Below the pieces are notes generated by a model that did not search any database, was not told the origin of the DNA, and saw only the letters and a program-made list of their open reading frames with translations. The translations under genes and the position numbers were made by a program. Positions 16,847 to 25,823 of a stretch of 30,869 nucleotides of DNA are shown piece after piece. Source of the DNA: Candidatus Edwardsbacteria bacterium (lineage in GTDB: Bacteria > Edwardsbacteria > AC1 > EtOH8); assembly GCA_031082425.1 (NCBI GenBank), contig JAVHLB010000016.1:1-30869 (forward strand). Reading direction: 5' to 3'. Every line of letters starts with the position of its first letter. Position 1 is the stretch's first letter.

Positions 16847-18454
16847 TTAAAAATGAACCGTAAAGCCGCAGCCGAACTGCAGACCCGAGGCCTTCAGGTC
16901 GATCTCCTGCTGTGATCCGGGCATTGAAAAATCCTCAAAACTGTCCCTGGAATACATCCAGTAGACCCTCAAGGCCTCCCGGTCCGGCTTCAGCCAGAAT
17001 AAAAAGCCTCCGCCCACCTGAAGGGTCCGGTATACCACCTTGTCGTCGATTGTTCTGGTAATGGTGCTGTCAATGGTATAGGCGCTGTCCACTGATGGAC
17101 GTGACATATACTGGATATAATATTCTCCGTCGGCCTTGGCCGAGAAGCTGATGGCCCCATACCTGATCTCGCCGTAGGGTTCCAACCGTCCCCAGGGTAC
17201 CGCCACCGCCAGATTGACCAGCGGGGTGTGGGAGGTGAAATTTATTTCCAGGTCCTCGGACTGCATCGTGGTCGAATACCAGTCGGAGGAGAGGTTCTTT
17301 TCGATCGCATCCGGATAGATCCGGAACTGGTACATCAGTCCCAGGGTAATATTGCGGTTGAGGGCAAAGCCCACCCCCGCCCCGCCCCCCAATCCGCTGC
17401 CCACGAAATCATCTTCAGTGACAGACATGGTCTGGGTAGTGGCACTATAGGAGGCGAATGTGGCAACATCCTCGGCACTGGAAACAAGGGTTTTCACAAA
17501 ATCGAACGAACAAAAGTTAATCTTCCAGCGCCGGAGCGGCATTTTGGCGTCGATCTTTGTCTCCCGGCCGGGTGTGGGGATTAATTTCGCATTATAGGTC
17601 TTATACCCCCACTTGGTGGCCTTTATCTGATACAAGGAATCCGTCAGGTCATCTATGGTTATGCCTTGTTCAGTAACGATCCCCTGGTATTTCTTGTTCA
17701 GGTACAGCTTGGCCCCGGCCGGATCGGTCTTGATCTTAAGTTTGCCGGCCAGGCTCATCAGCGGGGCGTTGATGGTGTCCACCTTCCCGATGCTTACCAG
17801 CCGGCTGGTGGAAAACAGGCTGTAGCCCTCCTTCACCAACGAAACCTGGTGCAGCCCCTCGGATAGGGGATATATCAGATTCGGGGTCAGGCCGTTATGT
17901 TCCTGCCCGTCCACCATTATCTTGGCCCCATCGGGCTCGGTGATCACAAAAATCCCGCCCGGCTTGGCAGATTGTCCGGCACCCGGCTTCCAGGAGGAGA
18001 ATATCTCGGCCGCCTCCTTCATGGCGGTCAACAGGTCGGCTATCTTTCCGTAGTTGCGGGAAAACGACAGGTCTATGCCCCCGGTCTGGATGTCTATCAT
18101 CCGCAATTCGACCACATAGATTGTGCCCAGTTTGCCGATGGTGCCGCCGATCATCTTCTGGGCCCCCAGCAGCTGTCCGACCTCCACCAGGCAGGAGGCT
18201 TCGCTGCAGGCCCCGGTCATCTGGAAGCCCTGTTCTTTTAGTATTTCATCTCTTTTGGATTTTTCCACCACATGGTAAACCCGGTATTCCACCAGGCTGT
18301 TCAGCAGCTTGTCGGTCAGCAGGGACAGCTCCTTCGGTGAAAGCCCCGAAGAGGTATTGAGGTCCATCACCGAGATGGCGGTCTTTTGTGTCCCGCCCAT
18401 GGCCAAGCCGGTCAATAAAAGACCTAGTCCAACGACCAGCAACGCCTTTTTCAT
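16847..18454 (-). CDS. CsgG-like / PEGA / outer-membrane beta-barrel fusion protein
   Basis: A signal peptide (1-20, MKKALLVVGLGLLLTGLAMG) precedes a domain at about 24-152. Its IAVMDL-like start, EKSKRDEILKEQGF and SCLVEVGQLLGAQ segments recall CsgG/TolB-N-like surface-assembly domains, and it has a Cys pair, C83/C88. Two PEGA repeats follow at about 166-232 and 237-305 (EPDGAKIMVDG...GLHQVSLVKEGY; DPAGAKLYLNK...YQIKATKWGY). The last part (about 308-535) is rich in alternating beta strands and ends in Phe (GCGFTVHF), as outer-membrane barrels do. The 535-residue protein probably sits in the outer membrane with its PEGA modules in the periplasm. AAGGAG (18459-18464) precedes ATG 18454, 15 bp after valS. 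The function is unknown. Confidence 0.85.
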   Translation of the reverse strand: MKKALLVVGLGLLLTGLAMGGTQKTAISVMDLNTSSGLSPKELSLLTDKLLNSLVEYRVYHVVEKSKRDEILKEQGFQMTGACSEASCLVEVGQLLGAQKMIGGTIGKLGTIYVVELRMIDIQTGGIDLSFSRNYGKIADLLTAMKEAAEIFSSWKPGAGQSAKPGGIFVITEPDGAKIMVDGQEHNGLTPNLIYPLSEGLHQVSLVKEGYSLFSTSRLVSIGKVDTINAPLMSLAGKLKIKTDPAGAKLYLNKKYQGIVTEQGITIDDLTDSLYQIKATKWGYKTYNAKLIPTPGRETKIDAKMPLRRWKINFCSFDFVKTLVSSAEDVATFASYSATTQTMSVTEDDFVGSGLGGGAGVGFALNRNITLGLMYQFRIYPDAIEKNLSSDWYSTTMQSEDLEINFTSHTPLVNLAVAVPWGRLEPYGEIRYGAISFSAKADGEYYIQYMSRPSVDSAYTIDSTITRTIDDKVVYRTLQVGGGFLFWLKPDREALRVYWMYSRDSFEDFSMPGSQQEIDLKASGLQFGCGFTVHF

Positions 18455-18469
18455 TTTACTCCTTTTTAG

Positions 18470-21100
18470 TTAGAGCTCCGCTTTGATCTCGAACCTGCCG
18501 GCTGCCGGTTTGGCAAAGGAGGTTTCGGCCTCCCGGGCCCCGGCCGTCTGCAGCAGATCGTTCCAGATCAGTTTTATGACCTTTATATCCTCCTCGTTTC
18601 CTGATATCGATAGACCCTTCAGAGGCGTTTTGACGCTGACCTTGGCCTCGCTCTTGGTCTTGCGGACCGCGGACAGCACCTCCATGGCCGCTCCGAAGGC
18701 GTCGTTCACCCCTGGTTTTGCCACGCCGGAGAACTCCTTCTCCTCGGGCCAGGCCGAAGTGTGTATCGATCTGTCCCGGCCTTGGTCCGAGGCGAATATC
18801 CAGCCCCAGGCCTCCTCGGTGAAGAAGGGGATGAACGGGGCGAACAGCCGCAGCAATACCGACAGGGTGAATTTCAGGGTGGCCAGGGCCGAGATCTTTC
18901 CCGGGGTCATCTCCTCCTGATAGGCCCGGACCTTTACCAATTCCAGATAATTATCACAGAACTTCTCCCAGAAGAACGATTCGGTGTACTGCAGGGCATC
19001 GGCATATTCGAAATTATCGAAATGCTTTCCTGTTTTGGTGACAACCTGCAGCAAGTGGTCAAGGAAGCTGCGGTCCAGTTCCTCGATGACCTTATCCGTG
19101 GTAAGCGATGACAGGTCCTGGTTCAGAAGGTGACCGGCCACAAACTTGGAAGCGTTGTACAGTTTGGTGACCAGCCGCTTGCCGTTGGCAAACAAAGCCT
19201 CGTCATAGGCGGTATCTACCCCCAGACGGGCCTTGGCCGACCAGTACCGGACGCCGTCCGAGGAATACTGCTGCAACAGGTGTTCCGGAGTTATCGCTTG
19301 GCCGTGGCTCTTGGACATCTTCTTGCGGTCGGGGTCCAGTATCCAGCCGTTGACCAGCACGTTATGCCAGGGTATCCGGTTCTCATGAAGATAGGCCTTG
19401 ACGATGGTGTAGAAGGCCCAGGTCCGGATGATCTCCGGCCCCTGGGGCCGGATGTCCATGGGAAAGACCTTCTGGTGCCTTCCGTCACCCAGTGCCCAGT
19501 GGCTGGCGATCTGGGGGGTCATGGAACTGGTGGCCCAGGTATCCATCACATCGGGGTCGCCGGTGAATCCGTTGGGCTTGTCCCTCTGGCTTTCATCGAA
19601 TCCCGGTGCGGGGTGCGACTGGGGATCGGTGGGCAGCATTTTTTCATCGGCCAGAATGGGATTCTCGTGATCGGGATTGCCTTCCGGATCCAGCTTGTAC
19701 CACACCGGGAACGGCACCCCGAAATACCGCTGACGGCTGACGCACCAATCCTGGTTCAATCCCTGCACCCAGTTCTCATAGCGAACCTTCATGAAATCGG
19801 GATGCCATTTGATCTTGTTGCCCTGCTCTATCAGGGCCTCTTTCTTGTCCATTATCCGGATATACCACTGGCGGGTGGGAATTATCTCCAAAGGGCGCTC
19901 GCCCTTCTCATACATCTTTACCGGATGCTCTATAGGCCTGGGATCTCCCTGTAGTGGAGCGCCTAAGCCAGAGAGAGCCTCGGTATCGGCATTCCTCAGC
20001 AGTTCCACTACTGCTGCCTGCGCCTGCTTGATGTTCTTGCCGGAGAGCTGTCCGTAGAATTCATTGGCCTGGCCGGCATTCAGACTTTCCCAACCCTGGG
20101 GGCCGAATTGGACCGGCATCATCCGGCCGTTGCGGCCTATGGTCTGTCTGAGGGGGAGTTTGTACTGGCGCCACCATTCGACGTCCATCACATCGCCGAA
20201 GGTGCAGACCATCAGGATCCCGGTGCCCTTTTCCGGGTCGGCCTTGTCGTTGGCGATGATCGGCACCGGGACGCGGAACAGCGGGGTGACAGCCTTTTTG
20301 CCGAAAAGGGCTTTATATCTTTCATCCTCGGGGTGGGCGATCACCGCCACGCAGGAGGCCAGCAGTTCCGGCCTGGTGGTGGCGATGACAAAAGATGCCG
20401 CTTGTGATGAGCCTGTCGAATCACCCTCCACTCCGAATCTGATGTTGTGAAAGAAACCCGGCATGTTCCGGTCCTCCACCTCGGCTTGAGAGACGGCCGT
20501 CTGGAAATCCACATCCCACAGATGGGGGGCAAACATGGAGTAGACATGGCCATCTTTGAAAAGCTTTGCAAAGGATAACTGCGAGGTTCTCCGGCAGAGA
20601 TCATCGATGGTGGCGTATTCCAGCTGCCAGTCTATGGACAGACCCAAATGCTGCCACAGCTGTTTGAAGACCTTTTCGTCCTCCCCGGTTACATTGTGGC
20701 ACAGTTCGATGAAATTGTCCCGGTTGATCTCCTCGGGATGCGATTTCTTATCATTTTTGGGTTTGAAGCCGGGCTGGTAAGGCAGATGGGTGTTGCATCG
20801 GACATTGTAGAAGTTCTGCACCCGCCGCTCGGTGGGAAGCCCGTTGTCATCCCAGCCCATGGGGTAGAAAATGTTAAAGCCCCTCATCCTTCTCTGGCGG
20901 ACGATCACATCCTGCTGGATGTAGCCGAAGGCCGACCCCACATGCAGAGAACCGCTTACCGTGGGCGGCGGGGTATCCACCACAAAGGTCTCCTCTCTCC
21001 CCCGGGTTTGGTCCCAGTGGTATATCTTCTCCTCCAGCCAGCGCTGCATCAGCTTTTTTTCTATTTGGTCGAATTGGTATTTTTCAGGTATCTTTCCCAT
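18470..21100 (-). CDS. valS: Valyl-tRNA synthetase (archaeal/rickettsial-like type)
   Basis: ValS charges tRNA-Val and edits mischarged Thr. The 876-residue class I enzyme has HVGS (53-56) as its HIGH motif and KMSKS at 594-598, with a large editing insertion between them. The N-terminal PPPTVSGSLHVGSAFGY and GWDDNGLPTERRVQN segments are those I associate with the archaeal-like ValS found in rickettsiae and actinobacteria. The long C-terminal coiled-coil arm of E. coli-type ValS is missing; the protein ends soon after KVSVKTPLKGLSI. The start is ATG 21100 with only a weak GGGAT upstream. A promoter lies at 21188-21217. It shares a transcript with the PEGA fusion gene. Confidence 0.95.
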   Translation of the reverse strand: MGKIPEKYQFDQIEKKLMQRWLEEKIYHWDQTRGREETFVVDTPPPTVSGSLHVGSAFGYIQQDVIVRQRRMRGFNIFYPMGWDDNGLPTERRVQNFYNVRCNTHLPYQPGFKPKNDKKSHPEEINRDNFIELCHNVTGEDEKVFKQLWQHLGLSIDWQLEYATIDDLCRRTSQLSFAKLFKDGHVYSMFAPHLWDVDFQTAVSQAEVEDRNMPGFFHNIRFGVEGDSTGSSQAASFVIATTRPELLASCVAVIAHPEDERYKALFGKKAVTPLFRVPVPIIANDKADPEKGTGILMVCTFGDVMDVEWWRQYKLPLRQTIGRNGRMMPVQFGPQGWESLNAGQANEFYGQLSGKNIKQAQAAVVELLRNADTEALSGLGAPLQGDPRPIEHPVKMYEKGERPLEIIPTRQWYIRIMDKKEALIEQGNKIKWHPDFMKVRYENWVQGLNQDWCVSRQRYFGVPFPVWYKLDPEGNPDHENPILADEKMLPTDPQSHPAPGFDESQRDKPNGFTGDPDVMDTWATSSMTPQIASHWALGDGRHQKVFPMDIRPQGPEIIRTWAFYTIVKAYLHENRIPWHNVLVNGWILDPDRKKMSKSHGQAITPEHLLQQYSSDGVRYWSAKARLGVDTAYDEALFANGKRLVTKLYNASKFVAGHLLNQDLSSLTTDKVIEELDRSFLDHLLQVVTKTGKHFDNFEYADALQYTESFFWEKFCDNYLELVKVRAYQEEMTPGKISALATLKFTLSVLLRLFAPFIPFFTEEAWGWIFASDQGRDRSIHTSAWPEEKEFSGVAKPGVNDAFGAAMEVLSAVRKTKSEAKVSVKTPLKGLSISGNEEDIKVIKLIWNDLLQTAGAREAETSFAKPAAGRFEIKAEL

Positions 21101-21128
21101 ACGATCCCATCTCAGTTTTGATATGTGA

Positions 21129-21156
21129 ACCCCGGTAATGTTATAATGCCGGGTTT
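21129..21156. other. Hairpin in the valS leader
   Basis: An inverted repeat around AACCCCGG...GCCGGGTT, with a roughly 6-bp GC core, lies in the predicted 80-nt valS leader. On the plus strand it is followed by TTTTTCTTC, so it looks like a terminator pointing away from valS, although no plus-strand gene precedes it. It has no T-box core sequence. Confidence 0.4.
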
Positions 21157-21187
21157 TTCTTCAATACGGTATTTCAAACCACCCGTC

Positions 21188-21217
21188 ATTTTACCTTAAA
21201 TAAAATCTTCAAGTCAA
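21188..21217 (-). promoter_or_regulatory. Predicted valS promoter
   Basis: On the minus strand: TTGACT (21212-21217), an 18-bp spacer and TAAAAT (21188-21193). Transcription would begin near 21181, about 80 bases before ATG 21100. Confidence 0.5.
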
Positions 21218-21307
21218 GTTAAAAAGGCCGCCTCCGGTCAGGCAATATCTGCTTGATATTATTGTGGGATTATGATACCCTTTGGGAAACACAGTGGATT
21301 GGAGATC

Positions 21308-22252
21308 ATGAGAAAGGCAATTCTGGGGCTGGACCTGGGCGGGACCAACATCAAATCCGTCATATTCGATCCGGTCCGTAATAAGATCATCACCCAGGGC
21401 CAGATACCGACCCAGGCCGGATCGGGCGTCTCCCGGGTGGTCGACAACATCGTTTCTTCGATCAAGGACAACCTGGCCGCCGCGGTTAAGTCCCGGCACA
21501 AAATAACCGCCCTGGGAATCGGCTCGGCCGGGCTGGTGGAGAATGGCGTGGTTCGCAATTCCCCCAATCTTCCCGGCTGGCAGGGATCGGTTCCCCTGCT
21601 CAAATTGATCACAGACCGGATGCCCGGGGGCGGCCTGCCGATCCTGATAGAGAATGACGTCAACTGCCTGGTGGCCGCCGAATATACCATTGGGGCGGCC
21701 AAAGGGTATTCGGAGGTGGTGGGGCTGGCCATCGGCACCGGAGTGGGCGGGGGGATAATTATCGGCGGCCGGCTGGTGACCGGATCCCACGGCGGGGCGG
21801 GGGAATTGGGGCACATGACGGTCAAGATGGACGGTCCTTTATGCAAATGCGGCAATCACGGCTGCCTGGAGGCGATGATCGGCACCGATGCAATATTAGC
21901 TAGATATCATAGGATCGACAAAACCACCAAAATCAAAAGCCTCACCGTTGCCCAGATAGCCCTGATGGCTAGAAAAGACCAACCGGCCGCAGTCAGTACC
22001 TTGGCCGAAACCGGGAAGATACTGGGTGTCGCCCTGGCCAGCATTGCCAACATCTTCAATCCCCAGGTGATAGTGCTGGGCGGCGGAGTGATCCAGGCCG
22101 GAAGGCTTTTGATAGACCCGGCCAGGCAGGAGATGATCAAAAGAGTGATGCCGTATAATGCCAAAGGCCTTAAAATAAGAAAAACTAAAATCGGTCCCGC
22201 AGCCGGAGCTGTCGGCGCGGCGATCTTAGCTTATAAATATTCCGTCAAATAA
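21308..22252 (+). CDS. ROK-family sugar kinase (glucokinase-like)
   Basis: ROK kinases phosphorylate glucose, N-acetylmannosamine and related sugars with ATP. The 314-residue product from ATG 21308 (GGAG at 21301) begins with the phosphate loop LGLDLGGTNIK. It has the catalytic Asp (D117) in IENDVN, AIGTGVGGG and the ROK zinc/substrate motif with H169, C179, C181 and C186. No DNA-binding domain precedes the kinase, so it is an enzyme and not a NagC/XylR-type repressor. A further ATG 36 bases upstream is possible but less likely. Substrate identity cannot be read here. It is convergent with dinB, the stops being only 8 bp apart, and no terminator hairpin is visible between them. Confidence 0.93.
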   Translation: MRKAILGLDLGGTNIKSVIFDPVRNKIITQGQIPTQAGSGVSRVVDNIVSSIKDNLAAAVKSRHKITALGIGSAGLVENGVVRNSPNLPGWQGSVPLLKLITDRMPGGGLPILIENDVNCLVAAEYTIGAAKGYSEVVGLAIGTGVGGGIIIGGRLVTGSHGGAGELGHMTVKMDGPLCKCGNHGCLEAMIGTDAILARYHRIDKTTKIKSLTVAQIALMARKDQPAAVSTLAETGKILGVALASIANIFNPQVIVLGGGVIQAGRLLIDPARQEMIKRVMPYNAKGLKIRKTKIGPAAGAVGAAILAYKYSVK

Positions 22253-22260
22253 ATTTTAAG

Positions 22261-23427
22261 CTACATCTCCCCCGCCCTTTTGACCGCCTTCCTGCCGTAT
22301 CTCTCCCTTATTTCATCCACCGCCTTGTCCAGCTTCTCATTCTTGATCTTATTTTTGGGATCGTCGAACAGGCCCAGTTGGTCCTCCCCCTGATTCAGAT
22401 TGGAGGCCGACACACCTATCAGCCTGATCTTGCGGAAAGACTGCCAGTTCTTGTCGAAAAGCGTCCGGGCTATGGCATTGATCTCGATGGCGTTGTCAAC
22501 CGCGGCTTCCAGAGTCCGGCCGTAGGTATGGGTCTCGAAGTCCTGGTACCTCAGTTTGAGGGTGATGGTCCTTCCTTTTGCCCCTTGGGCCCTCAGGGAA
22601 GCGGCCACCTGCTCGGACAGGGTCAAAAGCGTTCTATGGATATCTTCTTTGCTACCGGTATCCTCGTCGTAAGTGTGCTCCCGCCCCATGGACTTGGCTT
22701 GATCTCCCTGGCTGACCGGATCGCCGTCAATGCCGTTGGCCCGTTCATGGAGGTAGCCTCCCATTCTGCCGAAAACAGCCTCCAGCCGCTGGGGGTCATA
22801 TCCCGCCAGCTGGCCGATGGTTTCGACACCCATCTGTTTTAACCGGTCCGCCGTCTTCGGACCGACGCCCCATAGCTTCCCCGCCGGCATCGGGGACAAA
22901 AATTCCCTCTCTCCGCCCTGGGGAACAATCACCAGCCCGTCCGGTTTCTCAAGGTCGGAGGCGATCTTGGCCACCAATTTATTGGACCCCATGCCGACCG
23001 AGGCGGTAAGGGATAATTGGCCCTTTATGGCCCCCTTTATCTTCCGGGCGATCTCCCGGGGCTCTCCGAAAAGCCTCCGGCAGCCGCTCAGATCCAGAAA
23101 GGCTTCATCCACCGAGATCTGCTCGATCTGCGGAGTGAAGCCTTCAAGTATTTCCATGATTTTATCGGATATTTCGGAGTATCGTCCCATCCGTCCCGGC
23201 AGAAAGATACCTCTGGGGCACAGCGCAAAGGCCCGGGAGACCGGCATGGCCGAATGCACCCCGAATTTCCGGGCCTCATATGACGCCGCCGACACCACGC
23301 CGCGCCCCTTGCCCCCCTGGGGATCGGCCCCCACTATCACCGGCCGACCCCTTAAAGCCGGATCATCCAGCACTTCGACCGCCGCATAAAAGCAGTCCAT
23401 ATCCACGTGGGCGATCAGCCTTGGCAT
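22261..23427 (-). CDS. dinB: DNA polymerase IV (Y-family)
   Basis: DinB is an error-prone translesion polymerase. The 388 residues include the catalytic carboxylates D9 (HVDMDCFYAAVE) and D107/E108 (SVDEAFLD), the likely steric-gate F13, ASVGMGSNKLVAKIAS, the helix-hairpin-helix LWGVGPKTADRLKQMG and a little-finger domain to about 350. A beta-clamp-like QLGLF motif occurs near the C-terminus (EDQLGLFDD). The start is ATG 23427 with GGGGGA upstream, 9 bp after the lipoprotein stop. It is the last gene of the LPS/repair run. No LexA operator is visible next to it. Confidence 0.96.
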   Translation of the reverse strand: MPRLIAHVDMDCFYAAVEVLDDPALRGRPVIVGADPQGGKGRGVVSAASYEARKFGVHSAMPVSRAFALCPRGIFLPGRMGRYSEISDKIMEILEGFTPQIEQISVDEAFLDLSGCRRLFGEPREIARKIKGAIKGQLSLTASVGMGSNKLVAKIASDLEKPDGLVIVPQGGEREFLSPMPAGKLWGVGPKTADRLKQMGVETIGQLAGYDPQRLEAVFGRMGGYLHERANGIDGDPVSQGDQAKSMGREHTYDEDTGSKEDIHRTLLTLSEQVAASLRAQGAKGRTITLKLRYQDFETHTYGRTLEAAVDNAIEINAIARTLFDKNWQSFRKIRLIGVSASNLNQGEDQLGLFDDPKNKIKNEKLDKAVDEIRERYGRKAVKRAGEM

Positions 23428-23436
23428 ATCCCCCGC

Positions 23437-24156
23437 TCAGTCTGCCACCACCGCGCTGTCTAGTTTCTGGGGCTCCAGCTCCCGGTCGTCCCTGCCGTCG
23501 CCGTTGACATCCCAGGATATCACAAAATCGTCCATCAGGGCCGATACCGCCAGCTGCCCGCTCCGGCCGACGCCCTGGGGGACATCATAGACCGCGCTCT
23601 TGATCGACTTGTGGTTCCATATTTTCAGGGAGATTTTGATGGGGCCGCCATCGCCGGGCCTGATGCGCAAGGTGATCTCGCCCGCCCCCTTGAATTCCGC
23701 CGTCAAACTGCCGTCGCTGTTCATCTGGTAATAAAGATTGGGTATCCTCCGGGTGGTGGCGAACTCGGCGGCACTTCCGGTGCGGGTTATCTTGGCTTTG
23801 ATATTCTCCAGCCCGGCCCTCTCCTGCTGGTGCAGGCTGGGTTGCTTCAGAAGAGTCTCCACGGTGGGCAGGTATTCCTCGGGGGTGGCCGGCCCGGTAT
23901 GCCGGTCATCCTCATCATAGAAATGGAACTCGCCCTGGCCGGTAAATTTTATCTGGAAGCCGTATTTAAGCGAATCGGGCTTTGCTGCCGGTTTGAGGCT
24001 GTCCCCGGCCGCAGCTGGCTGGGTACTGTCCGCCAGAATGTTTATCACCACCGGTTTCTGGGCCTGAAAATCGGCCCTCTTGGGCTGGGCGTTGCATCCC
24101 AGGATCAGAATCGAGGCCATTAAGCCCATCAGGCCGGCCTTAATGCACATTTTCAT
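23437..24156 (-). CDS. Lipoprotein of unknown function with a Ca-binding-like loop
   Basis: The 239-residue protein has a hydrophobic leader ending in ILGC (C21), a lipobox, so it is likely lipid-anchored. A low-complexity Ala/Pro/Lys linker (about 45-65) follows, then beta-rich regions. Near the C-terminus DVNGDGRDD (216-224) resembles the acidic loop of EF-hand or dockerin-type calcium sites. No family is recognised. AAGGAG precedes ATG 24156, which lies inside the end of the upstream glycosylase gene (17-bp overlap), so it is translated from the same message. Confidence 0.85.
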   Translation of the reverse strand: MKMCIKAGLMGLMASILILGCNAQPKRADFQAQKPVVINILADSTQPAAAGDSLKPAAKPDSLKYGFQIKFTGQGEFHFYDEDDRHTGPATPEEYLPTVETLLKQPSLHQQERAGLENIKAKITRTGSAAEFATTRRIPNLYYQMNSDGSLTAEFKGAGEITLRIRPGDGGPIKISLKIWNHKSIKSAVYDVPQGVGRSGQLAVSALMDDFVISWDVNGDGRDDRELEPQKLDSAVVAD

Positions 24157-24820
24157 GGGTTTTCTCCTTCCAGTTACATGCCTTGTTCAAACAGCAGACG
24201 GGACATTCCGGTTTCCGGGGATGGCAGATCCTTCTGCCGTGCTCGATCAGATTGAGATGCAGGGGGTAGACCATCCGGTCCGGGACCAGTTTGCGGAAGC
24301 GCTCCTGGAAACTTTCCCGGTCCTCTTTCCTTTTCACCCAGCCCAGCCGGCTGGAAACCCGGTAGATATGGGTATCCACCGGGTAGACCGGGATCCCGGC
24401 CCCGAACAGCAGGGTGCAGGCGGCGGTTTTGGGGCCCACCCCCTTGATCGCCAGCAGGTACCGATAGGCCGCCTCCCGCGGCATCTTTTTCAGGGATTCC
24501 AGTCCAGCCTTGCCCCGCTTCCCAAGGATGAAAGATACCAGGCCCTTGATCCTTCGCGATTTGATATTTGCCAGCCCCCCGGACCTGATGGTCCGGGCTA
24601 TGCTGCCGGACTGGGCGCCGGCCAGGGACTCCCATCCGGGGTATTTTTCCTTCAAGGCCAGGAAGGCCCGGTGGCTGTTGCTGTCGCTGGTATTCTGGGA
24701 TAATATGGTCTCCACCAAGACATCCATCAGCGGGCGGGAAGCGGTCCAACTGGGGTGCCCGTAACGCCGGCCGAGCATCCCCTCGATTTTGCCGATGGAC
24801 GGCCTAATTTTTTCCGGCAT
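24140..24820 (-). CDS. nth: Endonuclease III-like DNA glycosylase (HhH-GPD, 4Fe-4S)
   Basis: This is a base-excision repair enzyme that removes oxidised pyrimidines and cuts the abasic site. The 226 residues contain the helix-hairpin-helix KGVGPKTAAC with the catalytic K131, the catalytic D149 (PVDTHIYR) and an iron-sulfur motif C199-X6-C206-X2-C209-X5-C215 with canonical spacing. It is more divergent than E. coli Nth, so it could be a related HhH-GPD enzyme with a different base preference. It overlaps the GT9 gene before it and the lipoprotein gene after it by 17 bp each. Confidence 0.9.
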   Translation of the reverse strand: MPEKIRPSIGKIEGMLGRRYGHPSWTASRPLMDVLVETILSQNTSDSNSHRAFLALKEKYPGWESLAGAQSGSIARTIRSGGLANIKSRRIKGLVSFILGKRGKAGLESLKKMPREAAYRYLLAIKGVGPKTAACTLLFGAGIPVYPVDTHIYRVSSRLGWVKRKEDRESFQERFRKLVPDRMVYPLHLNLIEHGRRICHPRKPECPVCCLNKACNWKEKTHENVH

Positions 24821-25823
24821 GGTCCAACAATCTTTCCGCTTCTTTTATGACCCTGTCGGGAGGGATCCCGGCCATACATTTGGGGTCCCGGCAGTCCATC
24901 CGGTTGCACCCCAGGCATCCCAGCCGCTTGTCCTGAAGCACCACATGCCCCTTTCCCCATGGCCCCTGGCTTCTGGGGACGGTCGGACCATAGAAGGAGA
25001 TCACCGGGACCTTGAAGGCGGTGGCTATGTGCAGCGGGCCGGAATCATTGCCGATTATCAGGTCACAGCCGGCGAGCAATGCCGCCATCTGCCGCAGACT
25101 GGTCTTGGGGACCAGCTTTGCCGAGGGACAGGCTGATAAAATGATCTTGGCATCGGCCTCTTCCGAAGGGCTCCCCCAAAATACCAGAATTTTATTTCTT
25201 GGATTGGGTGACAGCGCTTTGGCCACAGCGATATAACTATCAATCGGCCAGCGCTTGCAGGCCCAACCCCCGGTGGGGATCAAGCCGACAACCCGGCCTC
25301 CGTCCAAAGCCCAAGACCGGTAAATATCCTGCCGGTAATTCTTTTCCTCCTCCGTCAGGTTGAAAACCAGGTCCTTGCGTGATATTGGTATCCCCAGATA
25401 TTCCAGCACCGAAAGATTGAACTCCACTTCGTGACCGTAATTGGCAGCCCGGGCATTCAGCAGGTGATTATAAAAATATCTCCGGTAGCCGAAATCGAAA
25501 CCGATCCGGTTCCTGGCACCGGAGATCACCGATTGAATGGCGGTCCGCGGCGTTCCCACCAGATCTATGGTCAGGTCATATCCGGCGTCCCTCAATCCTT
25601 TCAAGAAAGACATCTGCTTGGCCGGGCTGTTCTTTTTGAATAATATCAGCTGGTCGAGATCCGGATTGTTGGAAAGCACCGGGGCGCAGAAATCCCTGAC
25701 CACATATGAGATCCGGGCTGAAGGATAGCCCATTCTAAGGTTGGCCAGAAAAGGGGTGGTCCACAAAACATCCCCCACGCCGCTCATCCTGAGGACCAGG
25801 ATATTATCGGCCTTCAGCTTCAT
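24804..25823 (-). CDS. Glycosyltransferase family 9 (heptosyltransferase-like)
   Basis: GT9 enzymes add heptose from ADP-heptose to the LPS inner core at the cytoplasmic face. The 339-residue product has the N-terminal LRMSGVGDVLWTTPF loop, a CKRWP segment (189-193) and the GNDSGPLHIA donor-site motif (258-267). A Cys cluster (C303, C306, C311, C316) follows, as in many GT9 proteins. It starts at ATG 25823 with a 4-base ATGA overlap with the GT4 gene. With gmhB in the same operon, a heptosyltransferase role is likely but the exact linkage is unknown. Confidence 0.92.
   Translation of the reverse strand: MKLKADNILVLRMSGVGDVLWTTPFLANLRMGYPSARISYVVRDFCAPVLSNNPDLDQLILFKKNSPAKQMSFLKGLRDAGYDLTIDLVGTPRTAIQSVISGARNRIGFDFGYRRYFYNHLLNARAANYGHEVEFNLSVLEYLGIPISRKDLVFNLTEEEKNYRQDIYRSWALDGGRVVGLIPTGGWACKRWPIDSYIAVAKALSPNPRNKILVFWGSPSEEADAKIILSACPSAKLVPKTSLRQMAALLAGCDLIIGNDSGPLHIATAFKVPVISFYGPTVPRSQGPWGKGHVVLQDKRLGCLGCNRMDCRDPKCMAGIPPDRVIKEAERLLDHAGKN

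Noticed and set aside
21101..21210. A T-box riboswitch in front of valS
   Set aside because: The leader is too short and lacks the conserved T-box core and the specifier/antiterminator layout.
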